From Palleronia sp. LCG004 (GTDB taxonomy: Bacteria; Pseudomonadota; Alphaproteobacteria; Rhodobacterales; Rhodobacteraceae): a DNA stretch of 64,000 nucleotides. A model generated the notes under the pieces. The model was not told where the DNA came from. It ran no database searches and saw only the letters and a program-made list of their open reading frames with translations. The stretch is from NCBI RefSeq assembly GCF_032931615.1, contig NZ_CP136759.1, positions 1,426,001-1,490,000 of the forward strand, written 5' to 3'. Position numbers and translations under genes: made by a program. Below, piece by piece: positions 1-8,626 of the stretch (position 1 is the first letter of the stretch; each line of letters begins with the position of its first letter).

Positions 1-1
1 C

Positions 2-385
2 ATCGTGACGCGCATGCAGGCTCTCGGCCTCGACGCCATGGACCTCGCCATCATCGTCTATCTTTCGACCTATTGGTGGACTCCCGAGGGTCTACCGCGT
101 CCCTCGAAGAAGACCATGGCGAGCGCCTTGGGGTGTGATCCCAGCACGATCCGGAAAAGGATTCAGAAGCTCGAGGCCGGAGGGCTTCTACAACGTATCG
201 AGCGCCGTGAAGGTTTATCAGGCTCGAAGCCGAACGAGTATTCCTTCGCCGGTTTGATCGAGGCGGCCACGCCCTACGCCCAGGAAGAGGTTCAGGAACG
301 CGAAACAAAGCTCGCCGCCCGAAACGCAAAGGCGAAGCGCAAGGGTCGGCCCAAGCTGAAGGTAGTCAAGAACAAGGACGAGTGA
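2..385 (+). CDS. HTH DNA-binding protein, 5' truncated by window edge
   Basis: The reading frame is open to the left edge, so the true start probably lies outside the window; the first in-window GTG (5) and ATG (14) are not preceded by a clear ribosome binding site. About 35 residues into the visible part is a winged-helix-type segment, PSKKTMASALG followed by STIRKRIQKLEAGGLL, typical of proteins that read DNA before a MarR/phage-replication-like wing. The tail is very rich in Lys and Arg (KAKRKGRPKLKVVKNK). It overlaps the next gene as TGATG, so the two are probably co-translated. Similar HTH proteins occur in plasmid, phage and island modules of alphaproteobacteria; a role in replication or regulation of the island is inference only. 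Confidence 0.7.
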   Translation: MVTRMQALGLDAMDLAIIVYLSTYWWTPEGLPRPSKKTMASALGCDPSTIRKRIQKLEAGGLLQRIERREGLSGSKPNEYSFAGLIEAATPYAQEEVQERETKLAARNAKAKRKGRPKLKVVKNKDE

Positions 386-921
386 TGGCGTTTTTCCGCA
401 ATAAGAAAATACGGGGGGTCATCTACGATTTCGCCCACCTTGAACCCATGACCTTCCAAGTCGCGGACCAAGGGCAGGACTTCCATGTTCAGGTGGAATA
501 CAGCTGCCACGTATTCACCGAGAAATTCGATCCGGCGGCGCACACGCCGGACCTGCGGTATAACCATCCTGGAGAACCGCAGGAACGTGCCTTTTGTCTT
601 GATCGATATGAGCAGTCGAAGTTTCTCCCCGGGCTTCTCGCGGGCCTCAGAGGGCATTCTGTCTACGACAGCGACCGGGCGACATACTTCGTTGTGAAGG
701 GGATCGGAAACGCGCCCAACGTCCAGACCTATGTCTGCTTCTTTGCGGCAGTCCGTGCCAAGAAGCAGGGGGTGGATGTGCACCTCAAGGTCCGGTCAGC
801 TTACTCGAAGGACCGCTTGGTGCGGACCGCGCGGCCAATACACTTCCCTACGTTGATCAGGAGCGTAGCGAACGGACAGCAGGTCCAGTTCGGCCCGCCC
901 TCACAGATCAAACGGCGCTGA
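385..921 (+). CDS. conserved-looking hypothetical protein coupled to HTH gene
   Basis: A 178-residue protein begins MAFFRNKKIRGVIYDF. I choose ATG 385 because it overlaps the preceding stop (TGATG); a GTG one codon earlier is possible. There is no signal peptide or membrane segment. The protein is mixed alpha/beta in composition, with clusters of His and aromatic residues (for example HVQVEYSCHVF and TYVCFFAAVRAKK) and a basic C-terminus. I do not recognise a domain. Coupling to a DNA-binding protein and a position in an island next to a tRNA suggest an accessory, possibly phage- or plasmid-derived, two-gene unit. Function is unknown. Confidence 0.65.
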   Translation: MAFFRNKKIRGVIYDFAHLEPMTFQVADQGQDFHVQVEYSCHVFTEKFDPAAHTPDLRYNHPGEPQERAFCLDRYEQSKFLPGLLAGLRGHSVYDSDRATYFVVKGIGNAPNVQTYVCFFAAVRAKKQGVDVHLKVRSAYSKDRLVRTARPIHFPTLIRSVANGQQVQFGPPSQIKRR

Positions 922-926
922 TCAGA

Positions 927-1064
927 AACAAAAATAGGCTCCGCAGAGCCTACCTTGTGGAGCTTTAGGCTCCGGTCGGGACCACCTTGCACCTCACAGA
1001 GGATCGGCTTGCACCGATGTGGCCGCTGTATTGCCCTTTCAGGCTCACCCGATCATGAGCGGCG
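927..1064 (-). ncRNA. candidate small RNA with own promoter and terminator
   Basis: On the minus strand a near-consensus sigma-70 promoter (TTGATA at 1099-1094, 17-base spacer, TATATC at 1076-1071) is followed about 140 bases later by a hairpin and U-run terminator (stem 952-946 with 941-935, then TTTTTG). The predicted start is near 1064. Directly after it a stem GCCGCT (1063-1058) can pair with AGCGGC (1027-1022); next comes a hairpin ATCGG/CCGAT with loop TGCAAG (1018-1003). The string GGTGCAAG occurs twice in the transcript. No convincing ORF with a ribosome binding site is present. I do not recognise the RNA family; it does not match tRNA, tmRNA or 6S by eye. Regulation of island genes is inference. 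Confidence 0.5.
930..952 (-). terminator. Rho-independent terminator of candidate small RNA
   Basis: On the minus strand, TAGGCTC (952-946), a four-base loop, and GAGCCTA (941-935) are followed by five T, a G and three more T. The U-run is on the minus strand, so it does not terminate the plus-strand gene pair ending at 921. Confidence 0.6.
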
Positions 1065-1070
1065 AGACAA

Positions 1071-1099
1071 GATATAGCGTAGAAGCGCGAGTATATCAA
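1071..1099 (-). promoter_or_regulatory. sigma-70-type promoter of candidate small RNA
   Basis: TTGATA (1099-1094) and TATATC (1076-1071) are separated by exactly 17 bases on the minus strand. The -35 box directly abuts a GC-rich inverted repeat, GCCTCCCGGGGAGGC (1100-1114), which could be an operator or the terminator of the upstream TIGR02391 gene. Confidence 0.5.
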
Positions 1100-1184
1100 G
1101 CCTCCCGGGGAGGCACACACCCCCCGGGCTACATAAATATCGTCTATATGCAAACCGTTAACATATAGTATTGCACGAGTTCGA

Positions 1185-1952
1185 TCAGACTTTATCTGGC
1201 GGTTTTTCCTGTTGCGCTGGCCTCCGCGCGTCGACTATGCGCAGCAGATGGCTGGCGAGCGTGACGATCTCGATCGCCTCGCCGGCATCCTCCATGGCGA
1301 CGTTCCGATGCGAGTGTGGGTTTTTGTAGGAGCCCATGGCACCGATGAAGAGGTGCATGAGCCCGTCCTCTTCGGCCGTGTCGGCCTCGGAGTCCCGCAG
1401 CGGCCCACCCTGCCCGAAGGCAGCCTGCATGAGCTTTGTGCCGACCTGTTTCTGCGCGAGCCCCCCGGCCTCGCGCACCGCGATCTCGACGGCCCGCATA
1501 GCCTCGAAGACGGCGGATGCGAACCGCCCTCGAACGAAGGAGAGCCAGGCTTCCTCGGCGATCGCGGGATGCAGAAGATCGCGGTTCAGGCACCGGGCCA
1601 ACTGGAACTGTCGGAAGTCCTCTTCGGATTGGAACCGCCGGGCGCGCCGGCTGAGGACCGACCAGCCCGTCGATCCGGGTTGCGGCACCAGAAGAGCCTG
1701 GGCCTCCAGCCAGGCGAAGGCCTCGGTTACAGCAAGCGCGATTTCCTCCCTCGCTTCCGGTGGATACCCTTGGCCCCCGCGAACACTCGAGGCACCGCTG
1801 GTGATCTCCGAAATGCAGTTGTGCACGCTGATCGGGCGAGGCTCCCGCTCGATCCGGTCGCGCAGCAGGATCAAGATCGTGCCGGCCAGTTCCTCGGGTT
1901 CGAGGGCGAGCAGAGCGTCCGGGTCCGTGATTGTCGTGTGGAGTTCTCTCAT
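1185..1952 (-). CDS. TIGR02391 (Ymh) family protein
   Basis: This 255-residue soluble protein has its conserved part in the C-terminal half: residues about 143-163 (RFASAVFEAMRAVEIAVREAG), then a Gly/Pro-rich linker, then IGAMGSYKNPHSHR ending near 216. The helix with a following NPHSHR motif is the signature of the TIGR02391/Hypoth_Ymh family, found in phage, island and abortive-infection-like contexts, with no established reaction. The acidic N-terminal part (1-110) has no recognised domain. The start ATG 1952 lies 12 bases from a perfect inverted repeat (1964-1989) that could control it. It sits alone between the candidate small RNA and an IS remnant. Confidence 0.7.
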   Translation of the reverse strand: MRELHTTITDPDALLALEPEELAGTILILLRDRIEREPRPISVHNCISEITSGASSVRGGQGYPPEAREEIALAVTEAFAWLEAQALLVPQPGSTGWSVLSRRARRFQSEEDFRQFQLARCLNRDLLHPAIAEEAWLSFVRGRFASAVFEAMRAVEIAVREAGGLAQKQVGTKLMQAAFGQGGPLRDSEADTAEEDGLMHLFIGAMGSYKNPHSHRNVAMEDAGEAIEIVTLASHLLRIVDARRPAQQEKPPDKV

Positions 1953-1963
1953 GCCCCCAGTAG

Positions 1964-2019
1964 TATCCGATAACCCTTCTTATCGGATAGTAACGGAGAC
2001 AACAGAGCGAGTCCGATAA
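1964..2019. promoter_or_regulatory. inverted repeat plus third TCCGATAA half-site
   Basis: TATCCGATAA (1964-1973) and TTATCGGATA (1980-1989) form a perfect 10-bp inverted repeat with a 6-base spacer. A third copy of the TCCGATAA half-site lies at 2012-2019. The cluster is just upstream of the TIGR02391 start on the minus strand. It could be an operator for a dimeric repressor or a recombinase core site; the sequence alone does not decide. Confidence 0.4.
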
Positions 2020-2224
2020 GCCGGCTATATGCATCTAAACTGAATGTCCGCTTTTGTCCGAGCTCCATCTGAGTGTGCAGCCGCAGCGGAGGTCTGCTTT
2101 CCGCCCATGTGGTAGAACCCCAGTTCGCGAGTGGGCAACTCTGGCCTTTCGAAGCCGCTTGCAGTTTTGCTATTAGGCTAGCCGCAGTTTCTGCGACGCG
2201 GGAAGGATCTTCGCCAGCTACCGG

Positions 2225-2455
2225 AGCGGAGGTTCTGGGCGGTAGCGGCGAGGCGGAGTTCTTCGTCTGCACTCTATGGGCCACGTAACTGCAGCCTCTT
2301 GAGCCCGAGGATGCGCCTCGGTAGGCGAAGAGCTTCTTGACCTGCTTCCCCAGCCCCAACGAGACCGCGTATTGCGAGGTTTTGGCGATGTCCTGAGCCA
2401 GTTGGCGGGTGCCCTCATGCTTTTCGCGGGAGATCTTGCAAGCGTCTGCGTTCAC
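2225..2455 (-). pseudogene. C-terminal remnant of an IS1182-like DDE transposase
   Basis: Reading the minus strand from 2455, one frame gives a coding-like stretch containing CKISREKHEGTRQLAQDIAK and GKQVKKLFAY. After a one-base shift near 2324 the next frame continues RRILGLKRLQLRGP, then a TAG stop (2276-2274), then SADEELRLAATAQNLR. The pieces together match the characteristic end of IS1182/IS5-like transposases (K-K-V-E-M-L-F-A-H-L-K-R-I-L, then R-L-R-L-R-G-P, then L-A-A-T-A-Q-N-L-R). A frameshift, an in-frame stop and the missing catalytic core show that it is dead. The ORF reading straight through 2455-1949 is an artefact of the decay. Confidence 0.6.
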
Positions 2456-2980
2456 GCTGCCCCTCGATCTGGATAGGCAGCCCGGCAGACCTCTTCCAAC
2501 CCACGATAGCGAGCCGCCCCCTTGTCGGTCGGCCCTCGGGGTAGGTAGAAACAGTTCCTGTGCGCTGACTGGGTGCGTTCGCGCCAGCAGCGAATGACCG
2601 GAACCACCATCCTGTCGCTGACGCTCGCGCGGTTGTCATGACTATAACATCGTTAATATGCCCCGCGTCGATGTCGACCTGACCTCGACGGCAGCGAGGC
2701 TGAATGAAGATCGAACATGTGCTCGGATGGTCATCGGCCGGGGGAGCACGTAATCCGTTTGGCTGACGGCCGTAACGAGGATCGCCGTCGGAATCGTCAG
2801 CGACGCGCCTCCGGTGCAGATAAGTTCTGCCGTGATCTCGGCCTGTCGCCATCCCCTTGGAGGGCCCGAACCTCCCCTACCCGGCTGATGACACAAACAC
2901 CGTCGCGCCCTCTGCCCCTGACTTGACCGCGGGAATCGAAGACCTTTGCAGGGGGCAGACTACTCCAGCACAAGCGCCAC
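2456..2980. other. gene-free, probably decayed DNA
   Basis: I find no ORF here with a convincing start, ribosome binding site or recognisable protein. Short overlapping ORFs on both strands look like chance. The stretch separates the transposase remnant from tniQ, exactly where intact Tn7/Tn5053-like elements would carry tniA/tniB; I see no trace of either. Confidence 0.5.
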
Positions 2981-4785
2981 ATGCCCCAGGCCCTGGCTCT
3001 CCGCGCCGCTCCGGTTCCCCGCGAGACGGTCCATTCCTTCCTCGGCCGAATGGCGGCAATGAATGGCATAGACACTTCCAGCTTCGCGAGGGACTTCAAC
3101 CTCCCGTTCAGGAGCCTCCTTCGGGTCAAGGAGGAAACCACAAGTGTACTCGGTGCTCTTGCGGGAATCTCTCTCGAAAGGATGGAGGAAATGGTCTCAT
3201 GGACAGGCCGACCGTCCACGCAGGGACGCATGACGTATCGCCGCGAGGGACATGCCGTCAGGGCCCTCCGTGTGCCCGAAATCCGCGGATACCCGCAATG
3301 CTTGCGAGAGGACATGGATGGTCATGACGATCGTCCGGAGAAGTGGATGGCGCTCCGCGGCGACTGGCTTCTCCGCGACGTCCGTGTCTGCTTTCGGCAT
3401 CGGCACCCCCTGGTGGATCTGTGGACCGAGATGGCGACCGTCGAGAGATATGACGTCCAGCGGCAAATGAAGAAGATCGCGCCTGCCATCCTGGCCGGCG
3501 AACTCGACCGGCCCGAGCCCCCCCCCTCACCACGTATGACAGATGGCTCGAAGGTCGACTTCGCGACGGATCGGACGACACATGGGTGGCAGAGGTTCCA
3601 GTCCGGGCTGTCACAACGATATGCGGCCTCCTCGGTGGAGAACTCGTGCGAAGGCAGTTTGCCAATACCCGTGATACAGATCCGCTGGTTGCCGGCTTCG
3701 AGGTGCTGACCAAGGGCCCCGAGGCCATCCTCGCCTCCCTCGACGACCTGTTCCATGCGTCCCAGGGCGCGATGGACAAGCACCAGGTCGTCTATGGTCG
3801 TCTCTATAACGATCTTCGCCGCGAGTATGTGAGCGATCCCGGCTTCACGCCGTTCCTCGGCCTGCTGAGGGACCACATTGCGGCACGATGGCCTCTCGCA
3901 GCGGGCGACGATCTCCTCGGCGTTCCGCTTCCCTCGCGCCGGCTCCATTCGGTTCGGAGTGCGTCTCAGGCCACCGGCGTGAGCGAGCTGCACCTCGCGA
4001 GGATCCTGATCTCGGTCGGCGCGATCGCGGCGGACGATCCGCGTCCCCACGCCCGACATACCTTCGACGCCGTGAAGCACGCGGAGCTTCTGGAGCGGCT
4101 ACCCCGCCTCGTAGGCACCGAGAACATGAAGCGGTTCTGCGGCCTGACGAAGAGCCAGTTCGCGGCCGTTGTCGAGGCGGGCCTGCTCACCCCCTATCTC
4201 GACCCCGAGGTAACGGAGCATCCCTGGGACCCGGAGGACGGGCACGCGCTTCTCGCCAGTCTTCTGGACGGCGCTCCGACACTCGACCTTGCCCACGGCG
4301 AATGGACAAGCCTCCGTATGGCCGGCGTCCGACGACGCCTTCCCCTTGTGGCCCTTTTCGAAGCTTTGGGAGACGGGCGGCTCAGCGCGGGGCGACGCGC
4401 GGATCTTCAAGGGTTCGATGCAATTCAGGTCCGGTCGGATGAGGTCGATCGCGCAATCCCTCCACAGGCTCGCCCTCAGACGACCGTCGCCGAGTTCGCC
4501 CGGAGCATCGGCCTGCGCGACGGCACGACCCTGCCCGGCATGATTGAGGACGGGCTCGTCCAGTCCATCGAGGTTCCGAATCCCCGAACGGGGCGGACGG
4601 ACTCATGTATGACAAAGGATCACATCGCTGCGTTCCGGACCCGCTTCGTGACCCTGTCGGAACTCGTGGAGGAACGCGGGGAGCATCGCAACACGGTTCT
4701 GGCTTGGCTCAGGGGGGCCGGAGTGTCGCCGGTATCGTCGAAGACGCGAACCTACGATCGCGTCTTCTTCAGGCGTGATCTCTGA
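2981..4785 (+). pseudogene. tniQ: TniQ family protein, frameshifted at a C9 tract
   Basis: Two overlapping frames make one TniQ-like protein of about 600 residues. Frame one (from ATG 2981) has the TniQ N-terminus, VPRETVHSFLGRMAAMNGID, and a zinc-finger-like region (PQCLRED, then CFRHRHPLVDLW). Its good coding ends at nine consecutive C (3518-3526). From there the -1 frame reads LTTYDRWLEGRL and continues unbroken to 4785. Adding one C, or a -1 slip, restores the full protein. The usual first Cys of the finger (CPxC) is Tyr here. TniQ/TnsD proteins choose the target for Tn7- and Tn5053-like transposons, but tniA/tniB are absent. Either the gene is broken, or slippage or a sequencing error explains the tract. 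Confidence 0.65.
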
Positions 4786-4902
4786 ATTCAGCAATCAAGT
4801 TCAGTCGTTTGCCAGCTTGACAGCAAAACCCGCTTGACTTGAGAAACCAGCCATTTGGCGCAAATGTGCGCTCTTATGCTTTTTTCCCAACCCTTATCTA
4901 AA

Positions 4903-4979
4903 TGGCGATCCCTGAAGGACTCGAACCCTCAACCTGCTGATTAGAAGTCAGCTGCTCTATCCCGTTGAGCTAAGGGACC
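4903..4979 (-). tRNA. tRNA-Arg (anticodon TCT)
   Basis: The minus-strand cloverleaf starts GGTCCCT at 4979. The acceptor stem pairs with AGGGATC, followed by discriminator G and an encoded CCA (4905-4903). The D arm begins TAGCTCAACGGGATAGAGC. The anticodon arm CTGACTTCTAATCAG has anticodon TCT. The T arm contains GGTTCGAGTCC. Its 3' end faces the accessory region at 1-4900, the usual orientation for island insertion at a tRNA. Confidence 0.95.
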
Positions 4980-5079
4980 GCACCGAGCGGGTGATAACGT
5001 CCTTTGCCGCGCGACGGCAAGCGGAACCGCCCTTCCGCCGTCCCGTTTGTCTGGCAGACCGAAAACAGGAGACGTCAAT

Positions 5080-5595
5080 ATGAAACGACTGAGCCTTGGC
5101 CTCGTCTGCGCCGCTGCGATCACCGCCCCTGTCATCGCGCAGGAAGCACCCGAAATGCAGCTTCGTGCGGACGTCATGAACAGCGAGGGGACGTCGATCG
5201 GAACGGTGACGGTCAACGACACTGCTTCCGGGCAGGCATTGATCGTCGTAGCCCTGAGCGATCTTCCGGAGGGTTCGCACGGCATTCACCTGCATGAAAC
5301 GGGCGATTGCTCGGCCGACGACTTCTCCAGCGCGGGAGGACATATCTCCGGCGACCGTGAGCACGGAATTCTGGCCGCAGGTGGACCGCATCCCGGTGAC
5401 CTGCCGAACGTGGTCGTGGGGAGCGACGGCAACGTCAATGTCGAGATTTTCAACGATCTGATCGATATCGAAGGGATGCTGCTGGACGATAATGGCGCAG
5501 CCTTCATCGTTCACAGCGAGCCGGATGACTACTCGTCACAACCTTCAGGCGACGCGGGCGACCGGATCGCTTGCGGGGTTCTCGAAGAAGTCTGA
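5080..5595 (+). CDS. sodC: periplasmic Cu,Zn superoxide dismutase
   Basis: It converts superoxide to hydrogen peroxide and oxygen in the periplasm. The 171-residue protein begins with a signal peptide (1-20, ending APVIA). Metal ligands are visible: H70 and H72 in GIHLHETGDC, H88 as bridge in AGGHISGD, H95, H104 and D107 in GGPHPGDLPN, and H145 in FIVHSEPDD. R162 lies in DRIACGV, and C77 and C165 can form the family's disulfide. ATG 5080 is chosen over an upstream GTG frame because an AGGAGA site lies 7-8 bases ahead and the signal peptide starts there. It is a single gene, ended by a strong terminator at 5619. Confidence 0.95.
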   Translation: MKRLSLGLVCAAAITAPVIAQEAPEMQLRADVMNSEGTSIGTVTVNDTASGQALIVVALSDLPEGSHGIHLHETGDCSADDFSSAGGHISGDREHGILAAGGPHPGDLPNVVVGSDGNVNVEIFNDLIDIEGMLLDDNGAAFIVHSEPDDYSSQPSGDAGDRIACGVLEEV

Positions 5596-5618
5596 TTGGC
5601 CCCAAAGTCCTGAGACCG

Positions 5619-5652
5619 GAACCTCGCCCATCGGGCGGGGTTCTTCAGTTTT
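5619..5652 (+). terminator. terminator of sodC
   Basis: GAACCTCGCCC (5619-5629) pairs with GGGCGGGGTTC (5633-5643) around an ATC loop, with one G-U pair. TTCAGTTTT follows. Confidence 0.75.
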
Positions 5653-5706
5653 AAGTACCTGAAACCGAAATCGACATGTCGCAATCGGAGAGGGTGCCGA
5701 ACGCCC

Positions 5707-6018
5707 TTAATGCGTCCAGGAACCGCGCCGGCTCGTCGCGAAATTCTCGCCATATCCGCCGGCCCGGACATTCGCCCGACGCACCTTGGGTCGGGTAACG
5801 ACGGCATCGATACCGTTCTCCTCGGCGTATTGACGCGCTTCCTGCTCGGTCTCGAATCGGAGACGCACCTGCGCCTGGGTGTCTCGCGAACTCGTCCAGC
5901 CCATGAGCGGATCGACCGAGCGCGGAGCGTCCGGTGTGAAATCGAGGATCCATTCGCGGGTCTTGGCGCTGCCCGACGACATTGCGGTCCGGGCGGGGCG
6001 ATAGATGCGGGCAGGCAT
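5707..6018 (-). CDS. NDUFS4-like complex I accessory subunit (ETC complex I family)
   Basis: This 103-residue protein begins [20 protein letters not shown]. The ETC_C1_NDUFS4 signature is clear: [22 protein letters not shown], then [20 protein letters not shown], and an ending rich in aromatic and basic residues with SRRGSWTH. In alphaproteobacteria and mitochondria this protein sits on the peripheral arm of NADH:ubiquinone oxidoreductase near the NADH module and supports assembly. I start at the ATG opening the conserved MPARIYRP motif; a longer ORF extends to 6102 but lacks homology there. It is monocistronic, opposite in direction to sodC and uvrB. Confidence 0.9.
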   Translation of the reverse strand: MPARIYRPARTAMSSGSAKTREWILDFTPDAPRSVDPLMGWTSSRDTQAQVRLRFETEQEARQYAEENGIDAVVTRPKVRRANVRAGGYGENFATSRRGSWTH

Positions 6019-6377
6019 GACAGGCTCCGGGTTGCGGCGGTAATGAGCGAACACTATGCCAAAGGCGGCAGCATCCGGCAAGATCGGGTGGATATGAAAC
6101 ATCGGCCGCGGCGCGGGAAAAACGCCGCGGCCGGACTCAAGAAGGCGACCGATCCGCGAAGGTGAGTGGGGAAATTTCGTCGAATCGGGACATGTCCGCC
6201 GCTTGTAGGTCGACTGAAAAGCAAGTGAGGCGATCTTTCAAGTCTTTTTCGCCTCTAGGTTGATCTGTTGGTGTCGGCGAAAACGATGTCGGTGATGCGA
6301 TAAAACGCCTCCGTCGGGTTGTCGCCGGGCCCGTCCTGATCACATGTTTGCAAAGCCGCGCACGAGGAGCCGACCCG

Positions 6378-8579
6378 ATGCCTTACGCACATTCCGACGC
6401 CCAGGAACCGATCCTGACCGCACCCGCCCCACCGGTCGCGGCGCGGGAAAAACTCGAAGGCGGCATCGCCTTCCGCATGAACTCCGAGTTCCAGCCTGCG
6501 GGCGATCAGCCCACCGCCATCACCGAGCTTGCGGGCGGGGTGCGCGATGGTGAGCGCGACCAGGTCCTGCTGGGCGCGACCGGTACCGGCAAGACCTACA
6601 CGATGGCGAAGATCATCGAGGAGACACAGCGCCCCGCCATTATCCTTGCCCCCAACAAGACGCTGGCCGCCCAGCTCTACGGCGAGTTCAAGGGGTTCTT
6701 CCCGGACAACGCTGTCGAGTATTTTGTAAGCTACTACGACTACTACCAGCCTGAAGCTTATGTTCCGCGTTCGGACACCTTCATCGAGAAGGAAAGCCAG
6801 ATCAACGAGCAGATCGACCGGATGAGGCACTCCGCGACGCGTGCACTCCTCGAACGGGACGATGTCATCATCGTGGCGTCGGTCTCTTGCATCTACGGCA
6901 TCGGCTCGGTCGAGACCTACGGCGCGATGACCCAGGATCTGCACGTGGGCAAGAGCTACGATCAACGGGCGGTCATGGCCGATCTCGTCGCGCAGCAATA
7001 CCGCCGGAACGATCAGGCTTTCCAGCGTGGCTCCTTCCGGGTGCGCGGCGACTCTCTCGAAATTTTTCCGGCCCACCTCGAAGATCGGGCATGGCGGTTG
7101 AGCTTCTTCGGAGAAGAGCTTGAGGCTATTACGGAATTCGATCCGCTGACCGGCGACAAGACCGGCAGTTTCGACCGGATCCGTGTTTATGCAAACAGTC
7201 ACTACGTAACGCCGAAGCCGACGATGCAGCAGGCGGTGATCAACATCAAGAAGGAGCTCAAGCAGCGCCTCGACCAGCTCGTCGGCGATGGCAAGCTCCT
7301 GGAAGCGCAGCGCCTCGAACAGCGGACGAATTTCGACATCGAGATGCTCGAAGCGACGGGCGTCTGCAACGGGATCGAGAACTATTCACGGTATCTCACC
7401 GGCCGCGCGCCGGGCGAGCCGCCCCCCACCCTTTTCGAGTTCATTCCCGACAACGCGATCGTCTTCGCGGATGAAAGCCATGTCAGCGTTCCCCAGATCG
7501 GCGGCATGTATCGCGGCGACTACCGGCGCAAGTTCACCCTGGCCGAGCATGGTTTCCGCCTGCCCTCCTGCATGGACAACCGACCGCTCAAGTTCGAGGA
7601 ATGGGACGCGATGCGACCGCAATCGATCTTCGTCTCGGCGACCCCGGCGGCGTGGGAACTTGAACAGACCGGCGGGGTCTTTACCGAACAGGTGATCCGG
7701 CCGACCGGCCTCGTCGATCCTCAGATCGAGATCCGTCCGGTCGAAACCCAGGTCGACGATCTCCTGGACGAGATCCGCAGGGTCACAGAAGCCGGTTACC
7801 GCACACTCTGCACCACCCTGACCAAGCGCATGGCGGAGGACCTGACCGAGTATCTCCACGAACAGGGGATCAAGGTCCGCTACATGCATTCGGACATCGA
7901 TACGATCGAGCGGATCGAGATCCTGCGCGACCTGAGGCTCGGGGCCTTCGACGTCCTTATCGGCATCAACCTGCTGCGCGAGGGGCTCGACATTCCCGAA
8001 TGTGGTCTCGTTGCGATCCTCGATGCCGACAAGGAAGGGTTCCTGCGGTCTGAGACATCGCTGATCCAGACGATCGGTCGCGCCGCTCGGAACGCCGATG
8101 GACGCGTCATCATGTATGCGGACCGTATCACAGGGTCGATGGAACGCGCGATGAACGAGACGGAGCGTCGCCGGGAGAAGCAGATCGCCTACAACACCGA
8201 GCACGGAATCACGCCCGCGACGATCCGCAAGAACGTGGATGACATTCTCGCAGGTCTCTACAAGGGCGACGTGGATATGAACCGTGTGACGGCCAAGGTC
8301 GATCCGATGCAATCGGGATCCAACCTTCAGGCAGTGCTCGACGGCCTCAGGACCGATATGCGCAAGGCGGCCGAGAATCTGGAATTCGAGGAAGCCGCGC
8401 GGCTGAGGGACGAAGTCAAACGCCTCGAGGCAGTGGATCTGGCCGTAGCCGACGATCCGATGGCGAGGCAATCCACGGTCGAGGCCGCCGGAGAAGCTTC
8501 ATCCAGATCGAGCGGGCGATCCACCGCCGGTCGGCCCGGTCAGCGTGGCGGCAATGTCCAGCGCAAGAAGAAGCGCTGA
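6378..8579 (+). CDS. uvrB: excinuclease ABC subunit B
   Basis: UvrB is the damage-verification helicase of nucleotide excision repair and works with UvrA and UvrC in the cytoplasm. The 733-residue product has Walker A GATGTGKT at 66-73, the beta-hairpin motif [16 protein letters not shown] around 115-130, helicase motif DESHVS, the QTIGRAARN motif VI region, and a C-terminal UVR domain ([15 protein letters not shown]) that binds UvrC. A basic tail (QRKKKR) ends it. The ATG at 6378 follows GAGGAG (6362-6367). The gene stands alone with a bidirectional terminator after it. An inverted repeat GAGGCGA/TCGCCTC (6227-6255) lies upstream; I saw no clear alphaproteobacterial SOS box. Confidence 0.97.
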   Translation: MPYAHSDAQEPILTAPAPPVAAREKLEGGIAFRMNSEFQPAGDQPTAITELAGGVRDGERDQVLLGATGTGKTYTMAKIIEETQRPAIILAPNKTLAAQLYGEFKGFFPDNAVEYFVSYYDYYQPEAYVPRSDTFIEKESQINEQIDRMRHSATRALLERDDVIIVASVSCIYGIGSVETYGAMTQDLHVGKSYDQRAVMADLVAQQYRRNDQAFQRGSFRVRGDSLEIFPAHLEDRAWRLSFFGEELEAITEFDPLTGDKTGSFDRIRVYANSHYVTPKPTMQQAVINIKKELKQRLDQLVGDGKLLEAQRLEQRTNFDIEMLEATGVCNGIENYSRYLTGRAPGEPPPTLFEFIPDNAIVFADESHVSVPQIGGMYRGDYRRKFTLAEHGFRLPSCMDNRPLKFEEWDAMRPQSIFVSATPAAWELEQTGGVFTEQVIRPTGLVDPQIEIRPVETQVDDLLDEIRRVTEAGYRTLCTTLTKRMAEDLTEYLHEQGIKVRYMHSDIDTIERIEILRDLRLGAFDVLIGINLLREGLDIPECGLVAILDADKEGFLRSETSLIQTIGRAARNADGRVIMYADRITGSMERAMNETERRREKQIAYNTEHGITPATIRKNVDDILAGLYKGDVDMNRVTAKVDPMQSGSNLQAVLDGLRTDMRKAAENLEFEEAARLRDEVKRLEAVDLAVADDPMARQSTVEAAGEASSRSSGRSTAGRPGQRGGNVQRKKKR

Positions 8580-8590
8580 TCATAATAAAA

Positions 8591-8617
8591 CGTCACCCCC
8601 GATGATCGGGGGTGACG
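8591..8617. terminator. bidirectional terminator between uvrB and 8627 gene
   Basis: This is a perfect 13-bp inverted repeat, CGTCACCCCCGAT / ATCGGGGGTGACG, around one base. An AATAAAA tract on the left gives a U-run for the minus-strand gene. It lies between convergent genes. Confidence 0.8.
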
Positions 8618-8626
8618 TCCGAATTC

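Noticed and set aside
965..1153. 62-residue minus-strand ORF ending just before the small-RNA terminator
   Set aside because: It starts with TTG without a ribosome binding site, runs through the promoter, and its composition does not look like protein; a non-coding RNA explains the site better.
1949..2455. 168-residue minus-strand ORF ending in an ATGA overlap with the TIGR02391 gene
   Set aside because: Only the first 45 residues look coding, and they continue in another frame as a transposase tail; the inverted repeat at 1964-1989 falls inside it.
2981..4785. CRISPR-associated transposon, because of TniQ
   Set aside because: There is no CRISPR array, no cas gene and no tniA, tniB or tnsB/C in the window.
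6227..6255. Inverted repeat upstream of uvrB as an SOS operator
   Set aside because: GAGGCGA-N15-TCGCCTC does not resemble the alphaproteobacterial GTTC-N7-GTTC LexA site.
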